From an uncultured Bacteroidales bacterium (GTDB lineage Bacteria; Bacteroidota; Bacteroidia; Bacteroidales; Paludibacteraceae), in NCBI GenBank assembly GCA_934667275.1, contig CAKULK010000013.1:1-64000 (forward strand): 64,000 bases of DNA, read 5' to 3'. Position numbers and translations under genes: made by a program. Below are positions 34,232 to 42,740 of this stretch, in pieces. Positions within the stretch are counted from its first letter, which is position 1. Each line of letters opens with the position of its first letter. The notes under the pieces are model-generated. The model was not told the origin of the DNA. It saw nothing but the letters and a program-made list of their open reading frames with translations, and made no database searches.

Positions 34232-35017
34232 TCAATTATCCGGTGATATAATTTCCATAAAATGCAGAATCTGCTCACTTTTTCTCGGTTCGAACAACAA
34301 ATGTTCAAAGTCGCGTTGTTTCATCGTCAGATTGGTATGAGTAACTATGTCTTGTAATGCCATCATCAGCGCAGACATGTCCCCGATACCACAACGTTTA
34401 TATAAAAAATCGAAATCCGGTTTCGTCCGTTGCCAGAGAAACAATGTATCATAAAAGTCCCTACCCTTTTGACGCGAAAGCAAAGCGGATAATTTCATTG
34501 ACAAAAGCACCGATAATGAAGGAACTGCTATGGGATAAAAGAAACCTAATCGTTGAATTGTTGCCATCTCCCGTTCATATTGTATTCCTTGGTCCTGCGC
34601 TTCAATCTTCATCAGAAACCGTTCCTCACGATGCCCTGTTAATTGTAAAGAGAACAGCAGTTCGGGGAAATAAACATTTCTCCGATATGCTTTGAGAACA
34701 CCTCCGTCTTTGTCTTTGGCTACAGCCTGTAAGCCTTGCAGTTGGAGATAACGGATTACCCCATCCGTCATAGCCACGAAATCGCTTTCTGTCAACTGCT
34801 TACAATCGAAATCCAAATCTTCCGAAAAACGGTCTATACCTTGTACCAAACGAAGATTCGTCCCTCCTATAAAAGTGAGTTTTTCGGCATAAGCAGAACG
34901 CGACAACCACTCCAAAGCCAACAACTCAACATACTCTTTGAGTATATGCTTTTGAAAGACGGCATTGTTGGCGATTGTCGGAGGATAAAACCCCCGAATA
35001 TATGTCAAGTCTATCAT
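34232..35017 (-). CDS. AbiEii-type nucleotidyltransferase toxin
   Basis: 261 residues. The nucleotidyltransferase core is visible as IGGTNLRLV followed by RFSEDLDFD. It matches the AbiEii/AbiGii toxins of type IV toxin-antitoxin systems, some of which block growth by modifying tRNA after phage infection. It overlaps the antitoxin gene by 4 bp (ATGA), the usual arrangement. Confidence 0.88.
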   Translation of the reverse strand: MIDLTYIRGFYPPTIANNAVFQKHILKEYVELLALEWLSRSAYAEKLTFIGGTNLRLVQGIDRFSEDLDFDCKQLTESDFVAMTDGVIRYLQLQGLQAVAKDKDGGVLKAYRRNVYFPELLFSLQLTGHREERFLMKIEAQDQGIQYEREMATIQRLGFFYPIAVPSLSVLLSMKLSALLSRQKGRDFYDTLFLWQRTKPDFDFLYKRCGIGDMSALMMALQDIVTHTNLTMKQRDFEHLLFEPRKSEQILHFMEIISPDN

Positions 35018-35631
35018 ATTTTGTATGCTTTTTTCAGTAAATCAAACCGTTTGGTTAACGCCGGACTATCAATGCGTACCATATATTCTTGCAAACGATC
35101 GTGATTCAACTCATTATCCAACCAATCCTCGTCCAACCGCAGGTCTAACATTTGTGCTTCGGTTTGATATTGAGGATATAAATATAACAAATCCAATATT
35201 GCCTTTTCGGGAGTTGCCATGGGATATACTTTACCATCTTGCATATTCATCATAGTATATCCCCAGAATAAATTGGGGCGAATAGTTTGGTAACTATATG
35301 TAGCACAATCATTTATAAAACGTGACGTCTTTTGGGTAGTTACACTTGTTATCTCAACCACCTGTTCCGGAATAATTCCATAAAATGATAAAGCCGAGTG
35401 CAGACTGATATAGGATGGCGCATAAATTTGTCCTGCGAAGTAACGCGCATAATCGGGCTGCTGCCGATAATCCGCAAAAGTATACCAACCTTGGCGCAAA
35501 GAAATGATATATCCCTTGCGCAGCCACATAGTATAGTTACTACGGTTAAATGTAGGATATATCGCCTTTACCTGTTGCGTACTGAAACAAGCAAACGGAT
35601 GCCACTGATTATAAAACTGCAGATACGTCAT
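35014..35631 (-). CDS. AbiEi-type antitoxin / transcriptional regulator
   Basis: 205 residues. The N-terminal winged-helix region (FNRSNYTMWLRKGYIISLRQGWYTFAD shortened here as NYTMWLRKGYI...GWYTF) and the central YISLHSALSFYGIIPEQV are characteristic of AbiEi proteins, which neutralise AbiEii and repress their own operon. A promoter lies 24 bp upstream. Confidence 0.85.
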   Translation of the reverse strand: MTYLQFYNQWHPFACFSTQQVKAIYPTFNRSNYTMWLRKGYIISLRQGWYTFADYRQQPDYARYFAGQIYAPSYISLHSALSFYGIIPEQVVEITSVTTQKTSRFINDCATYSYQTIRPNLFWGYTMMNMQDGKVYPMATPEKAILDLLYLYPQYQTEAQMLDLRLDEDWLDNELNHDRLQEYMVRIDSPALTKRFDLLKKAYKI

Positions 35632-35654
35632 CTTGATTTATTTCTAAAACGCTG

Positions 35655-35686
35655 CAAAATTACAACATTTCCCGAATATATGCAAG
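35655..35686 (-). promoter_or_regulatory. Promoter for abiEi-abiEii
   Basis: Minus strand CTTG (35683-35686), 20 nt, TAATTTTG (35655-35662), 24 bp before the AbiEi start. Confidence 0.65.
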
Positions 35687-35970
35687 TCCCGCATACGAAA
35701 ATATGCAAGCCATGCAATCCTACAAACGGCTATCTCATGAGCCTTTCTCCCCCTCCCTTGTCGCATCTATCGCCCTACCACTACCCTACCACTACCTGCT
35801 CTTATACCACTCTTGTATATCTTTGTTTTCACCCTCAAAATCTCCCATTGCCCTCTCTCATCAACGGTGCACGCACGACAAAGACATCGAAATTAATGGC
35901 TAATTACATGGTCATTATATGTTTATCTCCCATTACAAAAGACCACTGCCTTGATTAAAATTAAAATTTA

Positions 35971-36002
35971 TTTGCATAATCCCTCGAAATATACTAACTT
36001 TG
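35971..36002 (+). promoter_or_regulatory. Promoter of the 36-50 kb glycan operon
   Basis: TTTG (35971-35974), 20 nt, TAACTTTG (35995-36002), perfect consensus, 28 bp before the first gene. No invertible repeats flank it, unlike many Bacteroides capsule promoters. Confidence 0.85.
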
Positions 36003-36030
36003 CAAGCCGAATGAATAATTCACCTTTTTT

Positions 36031-37035
36031 ATGATGACTACGCCGACACATCCTTGTCATATATCCATAGTATCTCCCGTCTATCGAGGGGAGAAGATGG
36101 TTGCTGAATTGGTAGCACGTATTATGCACACTATGGATGAATTGTTTTCCGATATAGCGGAATCCTCCGCGCCCCCCCCCCCCGCGTCTTCAGGAAGCGT
36201 ATTCGCCTACGAAATCATTCTTGTCAATGATGCTTCGCCCGACCGCTCATGGGAGGAAATAGAGAAGCAATGTGCATTGCATCCGTGCGTCAAAGGCATT
36301 AACCTTTCGCGCAATTTCGGGCAGCACTATGCCATCACCGCCGGTCTGCACTATGCCAAGGGAGACTATGTGGTGGTGATGGACTGCGACCTGCAGGACC
36401 GCCCGGAAGAAATTCCCAATCTATACAACAAAGCACAAGAAGGGTATGATATTGTCTACGCCCGCCGTGTACATCGACAGGACAAGTGGCTCAAACGCTT
36501 TTCCTCTACTCTATTTTCGGCAGTCTTCGATTGGTTCAGCGGTATGCACCACGATAAAACCATTGCCAATTTCGGTGTCTACAAAAAATGCGTCATAGAC
36601 GAATATAACAAGATACCGGAGCGGGCACGCTCTTTTGGTTCGCTTGTGCAGTACCTGGGTTTCCGCACAACGACGGTAGATGTGCAGCACGCCGCTCGAG
36701 CAGAAGGCAAAAGCAGTTACAGCCTGCACAAATTATTCAAACTCAGTTTCGATGTAATCATATCGAATAGTAATAAACCCCTACGCATAGCCGTTGGGGT
36801 TGGGTTTGTGATGTCGGCAGTATCGCTACTGCTGGCACTCTACAATGTGATTGCACGGTTGGTAGGAATTATATCCGTAGCGGGCTATACAACAACCGTC
36901 TTTTCTATTTGGTTTGTTGGGGGATTGCAACTGTTTGTAATGGGTATTTTGGGGCTGTATATAGGACATATCTTCGACCAAGTAAAAGGAAGACCTCTCT
37001 ATGTGGTACGCGACAAAATAAACATTGAAGAATGA
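36031..37035 (+). CDS. Polyprenyl-phosphate sugar synthase (GtrB/DPM1-like), with C12 tract
   Basis: 334 residues: a GT2 domain (HISIVSPVYRGEKMV, ILVNDASPDRSWEE, NFGQHYAITAGLHYAKGDYV, DCDLQDRPEEIP) and two C-terminal transmembrane helices, as in enzymes that load a sugar onto undecaprenyl phosphate. Twelve C at 36172-36183 encode an APPPPA run near codon 47 within ~15 extra residues (SSAPPPPASSGS). Twelve is in frame; 11 or 13 would hit a stop soon after. It is the first gene of the operon and overlaps the next by 4 bp. It is probably the switchable first step of glycan modification. Confidence 0.92.
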   Translation: MMTTPTHPCHISIVSPVYRGEKMVAELVARIMHTMDELFSDIAESSAPPPPASSGSVFAYEIILVNDASPDRSWEEIEKQCALHPCVKGINLSRNFGQHYAITAGLHYAKGDYVVVMDCDLQDRPEEIPNLYNKAQEGYDIVYARRVHRQDKWLKRFSSTLFSAVFDWFSGMHHDKTIANFGVYKKCVIDEYNKIPERARSFGSLVQYLGFRTTTVDVQHAARAEGKSSYSLHKLFKLSFDVIISNSNKPLRIAVGVGFVMSAVSLLLALYNVIARLVGIISVAGYTTTVFSIWFVGGLQLFVMGILGLYIGHIFDQVKGRPLYVVRDKINIEE

Positions 37036-37586
37036 GCGGGAATTTAGTATTAACCAACTACGGGGTAGCACTCAACCGATTGACGGAGAACGAAATCGAG
37101 ATGGTGCGGAATTGGCGTAATGCCCCGAAGATACAAGCCACTATGCAGTATCGGGACTATATCACCCCCGAAATGCAAAAGGCGTGGTTTGGGAGAATAA
37201 ACAATGCGCAGAACTACTATTTCGTAGTGGAATACAGAGGCGAAAAGATAGGGCTAATCAATGTAAAGGACATCGACTACACCCAAAAATGCGGAGAGAG
37301 TGGTGTATTCATCTACGAAGACAAGTACTTGGCAACCGACATCGCCTATCGAGCGCATTTGGTGCTGTTTGATTTTATTTACGAGGTTGTGGGGCTAGAC
37401 TATACCTACTCGCATATTTTGCACGGTAACCCGAAAGCCTATCGGTTTGCAGAGTTTTTGGGATGTGTTCCCGATGAGAAATTAACAACACCCCAAACAA
37501 TAGCATACCGGTTGAGTGCGACAGATTATTTGAACAACAAAAACAGAATTCGATTTATAGCAAAGTGGAACAAACAAACTAACTAA
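37032..37586 (+). CDS. GNAT-family acetyltransferase
   Basis: 184 residues. RLTENEIEMVRNWRNAPKIQ at the N-terminus, YRGEKIGLINVKDID and ILHGNPKAYRFAEFLG at the acyl-CoA-binding end resemble sugar-amine N-acetyltransferases such as PseH. It probably acylates an amino-sugar or the product of the neighbouring acyl cluster. It overlaps the GtrB-like gene by 4 bp. Confidence 0.8.
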   Translation: MSGNLVLTNYGVALNRLTENEIEMVRNWRNAPKIQATMQYRDYITPEMQKAWFGRINNAQNYYFVVEYRGEKIGLINVKDIDYTQKCGESGVFIYEDKYLATDIAYRAHLVLFDFIYEVVGLDYTYSHILHGNPKAYRFAEFLGCVPDEKLTTPQTIAYRLSATDYLNNKNRIRFIAKWNKQTN

Positions 37587-37598
37587 ATAAATAGTAAT

Positions 37599-37838
37599 AT
37601 GACAAATGTAGAAAAATACGACCAGGCATTTTGCGAATCTTTTGAAATCACAAAAGATAAATTGGTAGGACTGAAATATCAACAGATAGACCTCTGGGAT
37701 TCTGTCGGGCACATGACTTTGGTGGCTAATTTGGAAGACGCTTTTGATATTATGTTGGAAACAGACGACATAATAGACCTTAATTCCTACGAAAAAGGAA
37801 AAGAGATATTAACTATGAATTATCACATTGAGTTTTGA
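37599..37838 (+). CDS. Acyl carrier protein
   Basis: 79 residues with the phosphopantetheine Ser in LWDSVGHMTLV (near residue 35) and an acidic helix after it (EDAFDIMLETDDII). It is a dedicated carrier, not the fatty-acid ACP. It overlaps the SDR by 4 bp and lies with AMP-ligase, LuxE and LuxC homologues, so it likely holds an acyl group during activation and reduction. Confidence 0.9.
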   Translation: MTNVEKYDQAFCESFEITKDKLVGLKYQQIDLWDSVGHMTLVANLEDAFDIMLETDDIIDLNSYEKGKEILTMNYHIEF

Positions 37839-38602
37839 TGCTTGACTGCAGAAATGCCATAGTAACAGGTGCTCGTACAGGGATAGGTTTCGCCATTGTA
37901 GAGAAATTTGCTTCCTTGGGAGTAAATGTATGGGCTGTTGTACATCGTGAAGACGATGAGTTCAAACAGCGTATTCATACGCTAATGGAACAGTATCCTA
38001 TTTGGATTAAGGTGGTGTATATAGACTTGAACGAGGAAAGCAGTATATCAAGCGGAATAAAGCAAATCGTACAAGAAAAAAAGCCTGTCCATATATTAGT
38101 CAATGCGGCAGGCGTACTCAGTCCCAATCGACTGATTCAAATGACTCCTATGGAGGATATGCGCAAAGTTATGCAAGTTAATTTCTTTGCTGCTGTTCAA
38201 ACGTGCCAATTAGTAAGTCGTGTCATGTGTCGTCAAAAAGAAGGCTGTATAGTGAATATTGCATCTATTGCCGGCTTGGATGGTGACTACGCCCAATTAG
38301 AGTATGCCGCCAGCAAAGCAGCACTGATTTGTGCTACAAAAAAAATGGCTTACGAATGGGGACGCTACGGAGTCCGGGTCAATGCTATTGCCCCCGGACT
38401 GATAGAAACCAAAATGATTGATACGATGGAAGACAAGGTGACAACGGAAATGATAGAAAGAAACACAATGCACCGGAAGGGGCTTCCTATTGAAGTTGCA
38501 GACCTTTGTGCGTTTTTATCGTGCGAACAGTCTTCTTACATTACCTCGCAAGTGATTCGTATAGACGGGGGGGGTACAAACTTCGTTTCAACCATTAAGT
38601 AA
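37835..38602 (+). CDS. Short-chain dehydrogenase/reductase with G8 tract
   Basis: 255 residues, FabG-like: NAD(P)-binding VTGARTGIGFA, NAAGVL, catalytic Ser in VNIASIAGLDG and YAASKAAL. Eight G (38567-38574) encode IDGGGT near the C-terminus. A one-base loss removes the stop and opens the frame into the transketolase N-subunit; a gain changes the last residues. Likely reduces a carbonyl made by the cluster. Confidence 0.9.
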   Translation: MMLDCRNAIVTGARTGIGFAIVEKFASLGVNVWAVVHREDDEFKQRIHTLMEQYPIWIKVVYIDLNEESSISSGIKQIVQEKKPVHILVNAAGVLSPNRLIQMTPMEDMRKVMQVNFFAAVQTCQLVSRVMCRQKEGCIVNIASIAGLDGDYAQLEYAASKAALICATKKMAYEWGRYGVRVNAIAPGLIETKMIDTMEDKVTTEMIERNTMHRKGLPIEVADLCAFLSCEQSSYITSQVIRIDGGGTNFVSTIK

Positions 38603-38627
38603 GTCGGATTTCAAGGTTTTCTTCTCT

Positions 38628-39437
38628 ATGAATAAGTGTACTCAGTTAGCAAAAGAAATGCGTCTAATGGCATTACAGATGGCGTATCAGAGCGGTAAAA
38701 ACGGTTCCCACTTAGGTGGTGGGCTTTCGGCTATTGAGATATTTGCCACGCTATATGGAGAAGTAATGCATATAGATAGTGCCAACCCGTATGATGAAGA
38801 ACGGGATAGATTAGTAGTAAGCAAGGGACATTGTGTATTAGCCTATTACACGGCATTGTGTAAAGCCGGATTTTTATCGGAGGAGGATTTACGACATTTT
38901 GAGATAAATGGTTCATTTCTGCACGGACATGCAACACGAAATATACAGCGTGGAGTTGAGTTCTCGGGAGGAAGCCTAAGTATGGGAATGTCGTTTGCAG
39001 TAGGTGAAGCATTGGCTTGTAAACAAAAAGGACTGAAAAATCGGGTATTTGTTGTAGTGGGTGATGGTGAATGTGATGAGGGACTGATTTGGGAAGCAGC
39101 CATGGCGGCTGCCAATTTCCGATTGAATAATCTTATCGTAATCGTTGACCAAAATCAGTTACAATACGATGGGTTGACTCAAACAGTAATGAACCAACTA
39201 TCCTTATCGGAGAAATTCAAAGCATTTGGATTTGATACCACAGAAGTGGATGGACATAATTGTGAAGAACTATCCAAAGCGTTACAATACTTATCCGATA
39301 GACCACAGTGCATAATTGCTAAAACGATAAAAGGGAAAGGGGTTAGTTTTATGGAGGGTAAGAAAGAATGGCACCACGCAACACTCAATAAAGAGCAGTA
39401 CGAACAAGCACAAAAGGAGGTATTGTTATGCAACTGA
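38628..39437 (+). CDS. Transketolase-like enzyme, N-terminal subunit
   Basis: 269 residues corresponding to the ThDP-binding half: NGSHLGGGLSAIEI, SKGHCVLAYY, and VVGDGECDEGLIWEA followed by VDQNQLQYDG (GDG...N motif). It must pair with the next gene for activity. Such split transketolases occur in sugar and natural-product clusters, where they move a two-carbon ketol unit onto unusual acceptors. Overlaps the next gene by 10 bp. Confidence 0.93.
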   Translation: MNKCTQLAKEMRLMALQMAYQSGKNGSHLGGGLSAIEIFATLYGEVMHIDSANPYDEERDRLVVSKGHCVLAYYTALCKAGFLSEEDLRHFEINGSFLHGHATRNIQRGVEFSGGSLSMGMSFAVGEALACKQKGLKNRVFVVVGDGECDEGLIWEAAMAAANFRLNNLIVIVDQNQLQYDGLTQTVMNQLSLSEKFKAFGFDTTEVDGHNCEELSKALQYLSDRPQCIIAKTIKGKGVSFMEGKKEWHHATLNKEQYEQAQKEVLLCN

Positions 39438-40393
39438 ATACCAAAACAGCTCACATATACAGTCGGTTGGGGCAAAGAGGAGCCATATTTGGAATGGGAG
39501 TCACCAATATCGCAGAAAAGGATGACCGGTTCATTGTGTTAACTGCTGATTTGGCAACTCTTTCCGGATTAGAGCGTTATCAAAGGTTGTACCCTCAACA
39601 ATTTCTGAATATAGGTATTGCCGAACAAAACATGTTGGGTATTGCAGCCGGACTTTGTGCAGAAGGATTTCACCCTATAGTTACTACATACGCCACTTTC
39701 TTGACAATGAGAGCCTGTGAACAAATAAGGCACTATATGGGGTATATGTCGTTGCCAATAGTTGCTATCGGAGGGGGAGCAGGATTATGTCAGGGCTTTG
39801 CGGGCAATACACACTATACCATAGAGGATATTTCTATGATGCGGGCAATACCCAATTTGAGTATATATTCTCCGGCGGATGCTGCGAGTGCGGTGGGAAT
39901 ATTCAAGATGGCAGTTGAGCGGCAACGCCCGACCTACATACGATTAACGGGAAATTTGAATTGCCCTATTGTCTACAACAATGATGTTGATTTTGAGCAA
40001 GGCGGAAGCCATTTGGTATACGGGAACGCTCCAAAAGATATTGTCATAATGGCTTGCGGAACAATGGTGAACTTGGGAATAAAAGCCGCTGAAATATTAG
40101 AACAACAGGGAAAAGAAACAACGGTGGTGGATATGTATTCGCTTAAGCCCGCTGATGTAGAGAGAATTAAAGAATGTGCCGGCGCAAAACTATTAGTCAG
40201 TATCGAGGAACATAATCGCATGGGTGGATTAGGTGCTATTATTGCGGAGGTACTCACCACATTGCCTACTCATGCCCGTTTGTTACGTTTGGGCATACAT
40301 GATTCGTTTGATGTCGCCGGCGATTACGAGGGACTGCTACTGCAAAATAGATTGACACCGGATTTAATAGTAGAAGATATACTGAATGTTTGA
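39428..40393 (+). CDS. Transketolase-like enzyme, C-terminal subunit
   Basis: 321 residues: pyrimidine-binding half with the catalytic Glu in LNIGIAEQNMLGIAAGL and a C-terminal transketolase domain (VVDMYSLKPADVERI, SIEEHNRMGGLGA). It overlaps both neighbours (10 and 8 bp), which argues for coupled translation with its partner and the AMP-ligase. Resembles the E1-beta/DXS-like side of the family. Confidence 0.93.
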   Translation: MQLNTKTAHIYSRLGQRGAIFGMGVTNIAEKDDRFIVLTADLATLSGLERYQRLYPQQFLNIGIAEQNMLGIAAGLCAEGFHPIVTTYATFLTMRACEQIRHYMGYMSLPIVAIGGGAGLCQGFAGNTHYTIEDISMMRAIPNLSIYSPADAASAVGIFKMAVERQRPTYIRLTGNLNCPIVYNNDVDFEQGGSHLVYGNAPKDIVIMACGTMVNLGIKAAEILEQQGKETTVVDMYSLKPADVERIKECAGAKLLVSIEEHNRMGGLGAIIAEVLTTLPTHARLLRLGIHDSFDVAGDYEGLLLQNRLTPDLIVEDILNV

Positions 40394-41654
40394 TTATCTT
40401 ACATATCAATCGAATACTGCCGTCATTACCGATACGGGAGAGATATTGTCGTATCAAGCATTGTACGAGCGCATTCAACAGGTGGCAAGCCGGTTGCAAC
40501 CGCATATTCTGCAATTCTGCCTTTGCGACAATTCGGTAGAGTCGTTGGTGTTCTATTTGGCGTGCTTGGAAGCAAAAGCCCCTGTCGTGCTGCTCGACAA
40601 ACACAAAGACCCCGAACTGATAGACCACCTACGTACCATCTATCACCCCGGACAGACCCTCTGCCACAATGCACTTGCCGCGTGTCTTACCACATCGGGA
40701 AGTACAGGCAGCCCAAAACTGGTGCGGCTCACCGCAAAGAACCTGCTTTCCAATGCACAATCAATAGCCGAGTATCTCCATATTGATGAGCAGGAGCGCG
40801 CTATCACTATGCTACCTATGCACTACTCGTATGGTTTGAGCATAATCAACAGCCACTTGGTAAGCGGAGCCACGCTGCTGTTAACCAACAAGACCTACGC
40901 ACAACGCGAATTTTGGACTTTTCTCAAAGAGAACCAAGCCACATCAATGGCAGGAGTACCATATACATGGGAAATGCTCCGCCGACTGCGTTTCTTCCGG
41001 ATGGACTTGCCGTCGGTTCGTACCATGACCCAAGCAGGCGGGAAACTGAATGCAGACATTGCCAAAGAATACATCGAACAAGCAGACGCCGGCGGCAAAC
41101 GCTTTATTGTAATGTACGGGCAGACAGAGGCTACCGCTCGTATGGCGTATCTCCCATGGGAGAATGCCAAAGAGAAATATGCTTCGATAGGTGTGGCAAT
41201 CCCACAGGGGCGATTCGAGATAGCCGATGACGGAGAACTGATATACTATGGTCCGAATGTATCAATGGGATATGCAGAGTGTGCTGAAGACTTGCTTAAG
41301 GGCGACGAGAACAAGGGTTGTTTGTTTACGGGCGACATAGCACAAAAAGATGAGGATGGCTTCTACTATATAGTCGGACGAAAGAAACGCTTTGTAAAAA
41401 TATGGGGCAATCGCTGCAGCCTTGACCAAATAGAACAGTTAGTAAAATCCATTACGCCCAATTGCGCCTGTGTGGGTGTGGATGATTCGATTACCATATT
41501 TGTAACTGAAGGCGGATTAGAAGACACTATTCGCACAGTATTAAGTCAGAAAACGGGACTGAATATCCGAGCATTTGCGGTGCGACAGATTGCAGAAATA
41601 CCTGTCCAAACAAATGGGAAGATAGATTATCCCAAACTACAAGCAACTCTATGA
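40386..41654 (+). CDS. AMP-dependent acyl ligase
   Basis: 422 residues, compact ANL-family enzyme: P-loop LTTSGSTGSPKLVRLT, MYGQTEATARM, FTGDIAQKDEDGFYYIVGRKK and the C-terminal catalytic Lys in TNGKIDYP. It activates a carboxylic acid as acyl-adenylate and probably loads it onto the nearby ACP. The acid is unknown. Overlaps the LuxE-like gene by 4 bp. Confidence 0.9.
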   Translation: MFDYLTYQSNTAVITDTGEILSYQALYERIQQVASRLQPHILQFCLCDNSVESLVFYLACLEAKAPVVLLDKHKDPELIDHLRTIYHPGQTLCHNALAACLTTSGSTGSPKLVRLTAKNLLSNAQSIAEYLHIDEQERAITMLPMHYSYGLSIINSHLVSGATLLLTNKTYAQREFWTFLKENQATSMAGVPYTWEMLRRLRFFRMDLPSVRTMTQAGGKLNADIAKEYIEQADAGGKRFIVMYGQTEATARMAYLPWENAKEKYASIGVAIPQGRFEIADDGELIYYGPNVSMGYAECAEDLLKGDENKGCLFTGDIAQKDEDGFYYIVGRKKRFVKIWGNRCSLDQIEQLVKSITPNCACVGVDDSITIFVTEGGLEDTIRTVLSQKTGLNIRAFAVRQIAEIPVQTNGKIDYPKLQATL

Positions 41655-42739
41655 CAACAGAAAAGGTTTTAGATATTGCACCCTATTCGTTGTGCGAAAA
41701 AGACAAGCGTGCACTACTCAATGAGAGGCTGCACGAACTGACTCGTTACCACTATACGCATTGCCCGGCATATTCCCGTATTTTAGATGCACTCGGTGTG
41801 GATATAGAGCAACTGCCGGACTACGAGCAACTGCCGTTCCTGCCGGTTCGACTATTCAAAGAGTTTGACTTGCGTTCGTGCGGGCAGGAAGAAGTGGTAA
41901 AAACGATGACCTCGTCAGGTACTACGGGGCAACAAGTAAGCCGTATCTATTTAGACAGGGAGACATCGAGTCTACAGACGAAATGCCTGACAAAAATTGT
42001 GTCGTCTTTCTTAGGAACCAAGCGTGTCCCCTTGTTGATATTAGACACATCTGCTATCATAAAGAATCGTGCCATGTTCTCCGCCCGAGGAGCTGGCATA
42101 TTAGGGTTCTCCATATTCGGCAGCCAACGGCAATATGCCCTTAACGAAAATATGGAACTCGACATAGAGGGAATAAAGACATTTTTGGAGAAACACCAAG
42201 GCGAGACGATATTCCTTTTCGGCTTTACCTTTATGATATGGCAGCATTTCTATAAGAAACTGATAGAAACAGGCTATCGTCCCGATTTGAGCCTTGGCAT
42301 ACTCATACACGGCGGCGGTTGGAAGAAAATGGCTACGGAACAGGTATCGCCTGCCGAATACAAACAACGCCTGCACGAGGTATGCGGCATACTGCCCGAA
42401 AATATACACGACTATTATGGCATGGTAGAGCAGACGGGGTCTATTTATATGGAGTGCGAATGCGGGCATTTACATACTTCTATATTCTCGGATGTGGTGG
42501 TGCGCCGCCCAAAAGATTGGTCGTTGGCGGCCATAGGTGAAACGGGAGTGATTGAGGTAGTCAGTGTGCTACCCAAGAGTTATCCCGGACATATATTGCT
42601 CACAGAAGATAAGGGGACGATATTGGGTATAGACGACTGCCCTTGCGGGCGCAAAGGAAAGTATTTCAAGATAGAAGGGCGGCTTCGCAATGCAGAAGTA
42701 AGAGGTTGTTCCGATACCTATACACTTAAGCACAACTGA
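41651..42739 (+). CDS. LuxE-like acyl-protein synthetase
   Basis: 362 residues. MTSSGTTGQQVSRIYLD is the adenylate-forming loop and the C-terminal half (GFTFMIWQHF, YYGMVEQTGSIYMECECGHLH) matches the LuxE family. In luminous bacteria LuxE activates fatty acid for the LuxC reductase. Two Cys-rich segments (ECECGHLH, DDCPCGRKGK) could bind zinc. It is followed 1 bp later by the LuxC homologue. Confidence 0.88.
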   Translation: MTTEKVLDIAPYSLCEKDKRALLNERLHELTRYHYTHCPAYSRILDALGVDIEQLPDYEQLPFLPVRLFKEFDLRSCGQEEVVKTMTSSGTTGQQVSRIYLDRETSSLQTKCLTKIVSSFLGTKRVPLLILDTSAIIKNRAMFSARGAGILGFSIFGSQRQYALNENMELDIEGIKTFLEKHQGETIFLFGFTFMIWQHFYKKLIETGYRPDLSLGILIHGGGWKKMATEQVSPAEYKQRLHEVCGILPENIHDYYGMVEQTGSIYMECECGHLHTSIFSDVVVRRPKDWSLAAIGETGVIEVVSVLPKSYPGHILLTEDKGTILGIDDCPCGRKGKYFKIEGRLRNAEVRGCSDTYTLKHN

Positions 42740-42740
42740 T

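Larger units (their letters stand above)
35632..36030. other. Intergenic region between AbiE and the glycan operon
   Basis: Contains divergent promoters at 35655-35686 (minus) and 35971-36002 (plus). Between them is low-complexity DNA (CTACCACTACC-type repeats at about 35775-35800) and no supported gene. Confidence 0.6.

Noticed and set aside
35775..35800. Possible CRISPR or tandem array (CTACCACTACC)
   Set aside because: Only a short low-complexity repeat without spacers.
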